This document shows, piece by piece, positions 1 to 4,032 of a DNA stretch of 14,785 bases. The notes beneath the pieces were generated by a model. The model did no database searches and was not told the origin of the DNA. It was given only the letters and a program-made list of their open reading frames with translations. Each line of letters opens with the position of its first letter. Within the stretch, counting starts at the first letter, position 1. The stretch comes from DAOTVS01 sp034436375 (GTDB lineage: Bacteria; Chloroflexota; Anaerolineae; SpSt-313), in assembly GCA_034436375.1 (NCBI GenBank), contig DAOTVS010000358.1, positions 1-14,785 of the forward strand, given 5' to 3'. Made by a program: the position numbers and the translations under genes.

Positions 1-19
1 AGAAGGAGCCCCGAGCAAA

Positions 20-1216
20 ATGGCGTCTGCTCGCACTCATTTGCGGCCCTCCGTTGCCGGCCTCCTCGTGACCGCGCTGCTCACCCTCTGCCTCACCGCC
101 GTGCCGTCTGTGCAAGCTGCCGGGAGCACTTTATACCTGCCCGTCGTGCAGGGCGGCGCAACTCCTACGCCCGATCCCAGCAGCCCCTATTATCAGGGCG
201 AGTTCGGCTATGGCATCAACACCGCCTTCAATGATGTGAATACCCAGGCCGCGGGGCTGGGCTTCGGCTATGTCAAGTGGTATGTCAGTTGGGCGACCTA
301 CGAGCCCAGCAAGGGCCACTACTTCTGGAATGACGCCGCGGAGGGAAGGTCCCTCACCAACGCCGTCAACAAGGCGCGCGCCGCCGGGATGCGCATCATC
401 ATCCGCGTGGATACGCCCCCGGCGTGGGCGGCTGACGGCTCGGGGAACCGCCCGCCGCGCAACCCGGCCGATTTCGGCGACTTTATGGGGGCGCTGGCCG
501 GCTATCTGCACGGGCGCGTGGCTGCCTATGAGCTCTGGAACGAGCCCAACCTCAGCTGTGAATGGGGCAACAGTGCGCCCAGCCCTGAGCGCTATGTCGA
601 TCTGCTCAAAGCGGCCTACCCCAAGATCAAGGCCGCCGACCCGCACGCCCTGGTGCTCACGGCGGGCCTGGCCACCACCGGCGGCGACGGCGGCGTCACT
701 GCGCTCGATGACCTGCAGTTCATCCAGCGCATGTACGCGGCCGGCGCCAAGGATTACTTTGACGGGTTGGGCTCGCACCCTTACGGCTTTGCCTCGCCGC
801 CCGATACGCGCAACCCCGGGGACGTCCTCCACTTCCAACGTGCTGCAGACCAGTATGCCGTCATGGTGAGCCAGGGCGACGGCGGCAAGAAAGTGTGGGC
901 CACCGAGTTTGGCTGGCTGCTCGACCCCAGCGCCTATGGGCACCCGGAGTATCTGAGCAGCCCCCTCTGGAATGGGCGACAGTGGCAAAAGGTCTCGCCC
1001 CAGACGCAGGCCGACTATCTGGTGCGCGCCTTCCAGTATGCCCACGCCAACTGGCCGTGGATGGCCGTAATGTGCGTCTTCAACCTCGATTTCGACACGG
1101 TGAGCTGGAACAACCCGGCGGACCCTATGTGCTGGTATTCGATCCTCAACCCCGACAAGTCGCCGCGCCCGGCGTATAGCGCCCTACAGGCCATGCCCAA
1201 ACCCACGACCAGGTAA
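20..1216 (+). CDS. Secreted glycoside hydrolase, clan GH-A-like (GH39/GH5-type catalytic core)
   Basis: 398-residue exported enzyme predicted to cut glycosidic bonds in extracellular polysaccharide; the substrate cannot be read from sequence. Residues 1-34 form a signal peptide (positive start, hydrophobic core, VQAA cleavage-like end). A short LYLPVV stretch and a TPTPDP linker follow, then one TIM-barrel-like domain from about residue 60 to the end. The acid/base candidate is E175 in YELWNEPNL and the nucleophile candidate is E296 in VWATEFGW; two Glu about 120 residues apart at the ends of strands 4 and 7 are the clan GH-A signature. There is no carbohydrate-binding module. The ATG at 20 is chosen because AAGGAG lies at 3-8. 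It is separated from nusA by 388 nt and has its own likely terminator, so it is probably not part of the translation operon. The exact GH family is uncertain. Confidence 0.85.
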   Translation: MASARTHLRPSVAGLLVTALLTLCLTAVPSVQAAGSTLYLPVVQGGATPTPDPSSPYYQGEFGYGINTAFNDVNTQAAGLGFGYVKWYVSWATYEPSKGHYFWNDAAEGRSLTNAVNKARAAGMRIIIRVDTPPAWAADGSGNRPPRNPADFGDFMGALAGYLHGRVAAYELWNEPNLSCEWGNSAPSPERYVDLLKAAYPKIKAADPHALVLTAGLATTGGDGGVTALDDLQFIQRMYAAGAKDYFDGLGSHPYGFASPPDTRNPGDVLHFQRAADQYAVMVSQGDGGKKVWATEFGWLLDPSAYGHPEYLSSPLWNGRQWQKVSPQTQADYLVRAFQYAHANWPWMAVMCVFNLDFDTVSWNNPADPMCWYSILNPDKSPRPAYSALQAMPKPTTR

Positions 1217-1287
1217 GTGGCGGCGGCCGCCGGCTTTCGTGCTTCACATCGATGCCAACACCGCTCCTGGGGCCAGGGCCAGTTCTT

Positions 1288-1330
1288 GGCAATGCAGGAA
1301 GCCCGGCTGCCGCCAGGATTGCCCGCTTTT
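1288..1330 (+). terminator. Possible weak intrinsic terminator after the glycoside hydrolase gene
   Basis: GGCAAT (1288-1293) pairs with ATTGCC (1318-1323), with a few further inner pairs (GG 1297-1298 with CC 1313-1314) and mismatches between them. It is followed by CGCTTTT at 1324-1330. The T-run is only four long and the stem is interrupted, so this is a weak call. A GC-only palindrome at 1221-1232, right after the stop codon, may also slow polymerase. Confidence 0.3.
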
Positions 1331-1356
1331 GAGGCACATGCATCCGGCTATTTCCC

Positions 1357-1385
1357 TTGTATTCTACCGGCAAGTGAGCTATAAT
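1357..1385 (+). promoter_or_regulatory. Sigma-70-type promoter P1 upstream of the leader ORF and nusA
   Basis: TTGTAT (1357-1362), a 17-bp spacer and a perfect TATAAT (1380-1385). A start near 1392 would place the transcript just before the AGGAGG ribosome-binding site of the 30-codon ORF at 1407. This is the strongest -10 box I found in the window. Confidence 0.6.
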
Positions 1386-1406
1386 ACTGAGCAGGAGGCC
1401 TTGGCC

Positions 1407-1499
1407 ATGCATTTGCGCGTGGTGTCAAGGCCTTCCCGGTGTACGGCTGTCAGGGTCACAACACACTTGCGTGAATCTCCTGACAGTGGTATACTATAA
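1407..1499 (+). CDS. Candidate 30-residue leader peptide upstream of nusA
   Basis: Short ORF beginning MHLRVVSRPS and ending SGIL, with a TAA stop at 1497-1499. AGGAGG at 1393-1398 gives an 8-nt spacing to the ATG, one of the best ribosome-binding sites in the window. It lies just downstream of promoter P1 and ends 18 nt before a terminator-like hairpin (1518-1541). The peptide has five Arg in 30 residues (positions 4, 8, 11, 16, 22), not clustered, and no recognisable domain or membrane segment. The promoter, strong SD, short ORF and hairpin resemble a translated attenuation leader for nusA. It could instead be a chance ORF; its second half also contains promoter P2. Confidence 0.4.
   Translation: MHLRVVSRPSRCTAVRVTTHLRESPDSGIL
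1447..1486. repeat. Perfect 8-bp inverted repeat around the nusA P2 -35 box
   Basis: CTGTCAGG (1447-1454) and its exact reverse complement CCTGACAG (1479-1486), separated by 24 nt. The -35 box TTGCGT (1467-1472) is inside the loop and the right arm lies in the promoter spacer. It could be an operator for a dimeric or looping regulator. In transcripts from P1 it could be an RNA hairpin within the leader ORF. Confidence 0.5.
1467..1495 (+). promoter_or_regulatory. nusA: Sigma-70-type promoter P2 for nusA
   Basis: TTGCGT (1467-1472), a 17-bp spacer and TATACT (1490-1495), with an extended -10 TG at 1487-1488. The predicted start is near 1502, leaving a leader of about 100 nt that contains the hairpin at 1518-1541. 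Confidence 0.55.
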
Positions 1500-1517
1500 G
1501 CAGCTTATCCTCCGTCG

Positions 1518-1541
1518 AAAAGTGGGTTCCGCCCCACTTTT
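1518..1541 (+). terminator. Terminator/attenuator-like hairpin in the nusA leader
   Basis: AAAAGTGGG (1518-1526) and CCCACTTTT (1533-1541) form a perfect 9-bp stem with a 6-nt loop. The A-run, GC core and T-run are the layout of a bidirectional Rho-independent terminator. It is downstream of both promoters and 64 nt before the nusA start, so it would end leader transcripts or attenuate nusA unless read through. Confidence 0.55.
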
Positions 1542-1604
1542 CTGCTTAATGGGGGCTGGTTGGAGGATAGGGCCGGTAGGAAACCTGGAGGATCGTGGTT
1601 CGGT

Positions 1605-3242
1605 ATGAAAAGTGAGTTCGCAATCGCTCTGAGTCAGATATGTGCAGACCGAAAGCTGCCAGAAAATGTCATTCTGGAAGCAATCGAGGCTGCACTCGTT
1701 TCTGCCTACAAGCGCGACTTTGGCTCGCAGCAGAACATTAGCGTGGTACTCGACCCGCGGACGGGCCGGGCGCGTGTGTTTGCTGAGAAAGAGATCGTAG
1801 AGCATGTGGAAAACCCACATGTACAGATCTCGCTGGCCGATGCGCGCCGTCTGGATGCCATGGCAGAACTTGGCGGGACGATGCGCATCGAGACCACGCC
1901 ACAGAATTTCGGCCGGATTGCCGCACAGACAGCCAAGCAGGTCGTGCTGCAGCGTATCCGTGAGGCTGAGCGAGACATCCTGTTCGGTGAGTTCCAGGAG
2001 CGTGAAGGCGAAATGGTGACCGGCACGGTGCGCAATATTGACTCGCGCACGGGCAACATTACCCTGAACCTGGGGCGCGCCGAAGCCGTGCTCCCACACA
2101 ACGAGCAGATTCCGGGCGAGAGCCACCGGCTGCACGATCGCATGAGAGCTTATGTGGTCAAGGTTGACAAGGGCAGCCGTGGACCCGAGATTACTGTCTC
2201 GCGCGCGCACCGCAGCTTTCTGCGGCGCCTGCTCGAATTGGAAGTGCCCGAGATCGCCAACGGTACGGTAGAGATCAAGGCGATTGCCCGCGAGGCCGGG
2301 CAGCGCTCCAAAGTCGCCGTCGCCGTGGTGCAGCAGGGCGTGGACCCGGTAGGCTCTTGCGTGGGTATGCGCGGTCAGCGCATTCAGAATGTAGTCAACG
2401 AGCTGAATGGCGAAAAGATCGATGTTGTGGAATGGTCGCCCGATGTGGCGACATTTATCGCCAACAGTTTGAGCCCGGCCAAGGCCACGTATGTGCGCCT
2501 CAATCCGGATGAAAAGACGGCGGTCGTCGTTGTGCCCGACCGCCAATTGTCGCTGGCCATCGGCAAGGAGGGGCAGAATGCCCGCCTGGCAGCCAAGCTG
2601 ACCAACTGGCGCATTGATATCAAGAGCGAGACGGTCGCTGCTGAAGAAGCGGCCCGCCGCGCCGAGGAAGAAGTGCTGCAGGCTGAGCGCGCCGCTGAGC
2701 GCGCCGCCAAGGCGGCGGCTGCCCAGGCCTTGCTGGCCGAGGCCGAGGCTACGCTCGCGGCTGAGGAAGAGGCTGCGGCAACCGAGCCGCAGCCGGTCGA
2801 ATTGATTGAAACCGAGGCGCCGCGGGTGGAAACGCCGGCCGCCGAGGTCCCTGCAGCTGCCGAAGCCGTGCAGCCCGAGCAGGTCGAAGCGCAAGCCGAG
2901 GCCCAGCCCGAAGCCACACAGCCGCCTGCTGTGCAAGTCACAGAGCCGGAAGCAGCCCCCACAGCGGAGGCTTTTGAGCCCGAGGCTGTCGCGCCGGCAG
3001 AAGCGCCCACAGTGATCGAGGCCGCTGTGGAGGAGATCACGCCATTGTGGGTGCCGGAAGAGGAACTCGAGGCTGACGAAGATGGCGACAACGGCATGAG
3101 GCGCAAGGCTAAGAGCAAAAAGGGGAAACAGCGCCGCCGTATTCTCGAGTTCGATGAGAACCTGAACACGGTGGTAGCCAGGCGCAAGCGCAAGCCGAGC
3201 CGTCAGCGCGACTATTACGATTACGATGAGTTTGAGGAGTAG
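1605..3242 (+). CDS. nusA: Transcription termination/antitermination factor NusA
   Basis: 545-residue RNA polymerase-binding factor acting in pausing, termination and antitermination. Domains in order: N-terminal polymerase-binding domain (1-~130), S1 (~134-200), KH1 (~203-275, GMRGQRIQNV at 254-263) and KH2 (~280-345, LAIGKEGQNARLAAKL at 317-332). An unusual tail of about 200 residues follows: Ala/Glu-rich and probably helical (~341-390), then Pro/Glu/Ala low complexity, a basic stretch near 499-512 (RRKAKSKKGKQRRR), a second basic patch at 526-530, and an acidic DYYDYDEFEE end. The ATG at 1605 matches the conserved family start and has GGAGG at 1587-1591; an upstream in-frame TTG at 1560 would add 15 atypical residues. 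rimP, the usual preceding gene, is absent. It is first in an operon with ylxR, 23 nt downstream, and is probably controlled by P1/P2 and the hairpin at 1518-1541. Confidence 0.96.
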   Translation: MKSEFAIALSQICADRKLPENVILEAIEAALVSAYKRDFGSQQNISVVLDPRTGRARVFAEKEIVEHVENPHVQISLADARRLDAMAELGGTMRIETTPQNFGRIAAQTAKQVVLQRIREAERDILFGEFQEREGEMVTGTVRNIDSRTGNITLNLGRAEAVLPHNEQIPGESHRLHDRMRAYVVKVDKGSRGPEITVSRAHRSFLRRLLELEVPEIANGTVEIKAIAREAGQRSKVAVAVVQQGVDPVGSCVGMRGQRIQNVVNELNGEKIDVVEWSPDVATFIANSLSPAKATYVRLNPDEKTAVVVVPDRQLSLAIGKEGQNARLAAKLTNWRIDIKSETVAAEEAARRAEEEVLQAERAAERAAKAAAAQALLAEAEATLAAEEEAAATEPQPVELIETEAPRVETPAAEVPAAAEAVQPEQVEAQAEAQPEATQPPAVQVTEPEAAPTAEAFEPEAVAPAEAPTVIEAAVEEITPLWVPEEELEADEDGDNGMRRKAKSKKGKQRRRILEFDENLNTVVARRKRKPSRQRDYYDYDEFEE

Positions 3243-3246
3243 CGCT

Positions 3247-3258
3247 TGCAGCGCTGCA
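3247..3258. repeat. 12-bp perfect palindrome between nusA and ylxR
   Basis: TGCAGCGCTGCA sits in the 23-nt gap between the nusA stop and the ylxR start, where a Shine-Dalgarno would be expected; no clear SD is visible. It may limit ylxR initiation or simply be chance. Confidence 0.3.
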
Positions 3259-3265
3259 GAGCAAT

Positions 3266-3553
3266 ATGGGACACAAACATGTGCCGCTGCGGACGTGCAT
3301 CGCGTGCCGGCAAGTCCGTGCTAAGCGCGATATGGTGCGCGTGGTCAGGCCCCCGGCGGGCGGCCTGATGATCGACGATAGGGGCAAGGCAGCGGGACGC
3401 GGCGCCTATCTCTGCCGCAGTCGCCGCTGCTGGACCCTTGGTTTGAAGGAGGGACGCCTGGAGCATGCGCTCCGGGCGCCGCTCAGCGAGCAAGACCGGG
3501 AGTTGTTACGAGTCTACTGTGAACAACTTCCCGAGGATCAGCCGGAAGGTTGA
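3266..3553 (+). CDS. rnpM: YlxR family RNA-binding protein (RNase P modulator RnpM)
   Basis: 95-residue basic protein of the YlxR family (DUF448), which in Bacillus has been described as an RNA-binding modulator of RNase P. The family signatures are visible: VPLRTCIACR near the N-terminus (residues 6-15) and the GRGAYLCR motif in the middle. The C-terminal part after about residue 75 is charged and poorly conserved. It lies 23 nt after nusA, its canonical place, and is probably translated from the nusA transcript; I see no strong SD. The related ylxQ (L7Ae-like) gene, often next in Firmicutes, is absent, and a 479-nt non-coding leader precedes infB instead. Confidence 0.92.
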   Translation: MGHKHVPLRTCIACRQVRAKRDMVRVVRPPAGGLMIDDRGKAAGRGAYLCRSRRCWTLGLKEGRLEHALRAPLSEQDRELLRVYCEQLPEDQPEG

Positions 3554-3592
3554 AACCCGGCCGTTCTATGCATGACCGGGGAAGGAGTAGAC

Positions 3593-3645
3593 GTCGCCTT
3601 GCACGCAAGGCAGAGGACCCTGAGGTGTGCGTAAGGCTGCCAGAC
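3593..3645 (+). ncRNA. Alternative hairpins in the infB leader
   Basis: The segment 3596-3607 can pair in two exclusive ways: locally, GCCTTG (3596-3601) with CAAGGC (3606-3611), or long-range with TGTGCGTAAGGC (3626-3637), 11 of 12 positions paired counting two G-U. GTC (3593-3595) with GAC (3643-3645) can extend the second form. Competing stems of this kind are typical of switching leaders; the ligand or trigger is unknown. Confidence 0.35.
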
Positions 3646-3703
3646 GAACTGAATAGCTCAGCGTGGGATATCCTCGCGATGGGCAAGAGGGGGAGGAAAT
3701 GGC

Positions 3704-3754
3704 GGTGATGTGAGGTTATCCGCACCGGTTATGTGATACCGGCCGCATCTCACC
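3704..3754 (+). ncRNA. Long nested hairpin in the infB leader
   Basis: GGTGATGTGAGG (3704-3715) pairs with CCGCATCTCACC (3743-3754) at 10 of 12 positions. Inside it CCGGT (3725-3729) pairs with ACCGG (3738-3742). The left arm begins within the 4-codon ORF at 3699-3713, so ribosome occupancy there would block folding. Confidence 0.35.
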
Positions 3755-3780
3755 GGTCCGTTGTTTCCCCACGTGGCCCG

Positions 3781-3878
3781 TGCGCCAGGCTGTTGCAGGC
3801 CGAGACCGGCTGCGCTCAGCGGCGCCAGACCGCTCCATTTCCCCGGGTTGCTGCGCCAGCGTCTGTTACAGGCGCCAG
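3781..3878. repeat. Four dispersed copies of (T/G)GCGCCAG
   Basis: Copies at 3781-3788, 3821-3828, 3852-3859 and 3871-3878. The first and third lie in a longer imperfect repeat (TGCGCCAG + GCTGTTGCAGGC versus TGCGCCAG + CGTCTGTTACAGGC). The density is noteworthy in a non-coding leader but the GC-rich background makes chance possible. Confidence 0.3.
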
Positions 3879-4032
3879 CGTTCCCCCTCTACAGCTCATC
3901 TCTCTTGTGGATTCCCGCGGCAGTTCGTCCGACTCGATGACATGATGGCGGCAGTGAATCCTGGTTGCGCATCCGCGCAGACGGCAGGGTTTCTGTGCGC
4001 ACGTCAGGTATTGATAAGGAGGGGGGGCTATC

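Larger units (their letters stand above)
3554..4032 (+). promoter_or_regulatory. Long structured infB 5' leader, no convincing gene
   Basis: 479 nt between ylxR and infB without an ORF that has both a start signal and a recognisable product. It contains two extended hairpins (3593-3645 and 3704-3754), a purine-rich SD-like tract with a 4-codon ORF (3685-3713), four copies of a GCGCCAG octamer (3781-3878), and the infB SD at the end (AAGGAGG, 4016-4022). I found no good sigma-70 promoter. A leader this long inside an otherwise tight operon suggests RNA-level control of IF2 synthesis, but I cannot assign it to a known riboswitch or ncRNA family. Confidence 0.45.

Noticed and set aside
131..1045. 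304-codon minus-strand frame opposite the glycoside hydrolase
   Set aside because: No domain or start signal, and the plus-strand product has a signal peptide and both catalytic Glu motifs.
1560..1604. TTG start of nusA 15 codons upstream
   Set aside because: The extra residues do not resemble NusA, while the ATG at 1605 matches the family start and has a GGAGG.
1494..2936. 480-codon minus-strand open frame opposite nusA
   Set aside because: Low-complexity Arg/Leu/Gly/His composition and full overlap with the conserved S1/KH coding region; a shadow of nusA.
3574..3600. SRP RNA-like GGAAGGAG core
   Set aside because: The GGAA tetraloop is not closed by a C-G pair and no flanking helix 8 pairing exists.
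3580..3678. T-box riboswitch
   Set aside because: The AGTA-like and GAAC-like stretches are suggestive, but the UGGNACC bulge is broken and only about 80 nt separate the ends; also T-boxes are not known to me upstream of infB. Kept only as a hypothesis to test.
3646..3720. tRNA-like segment (AATAGCTCAGCGTGGGATATC resembles a D-arm)
   Set aside because: No matching acceptor stem, anticodon arm or TTCRA-type T-loop at the required spacing.
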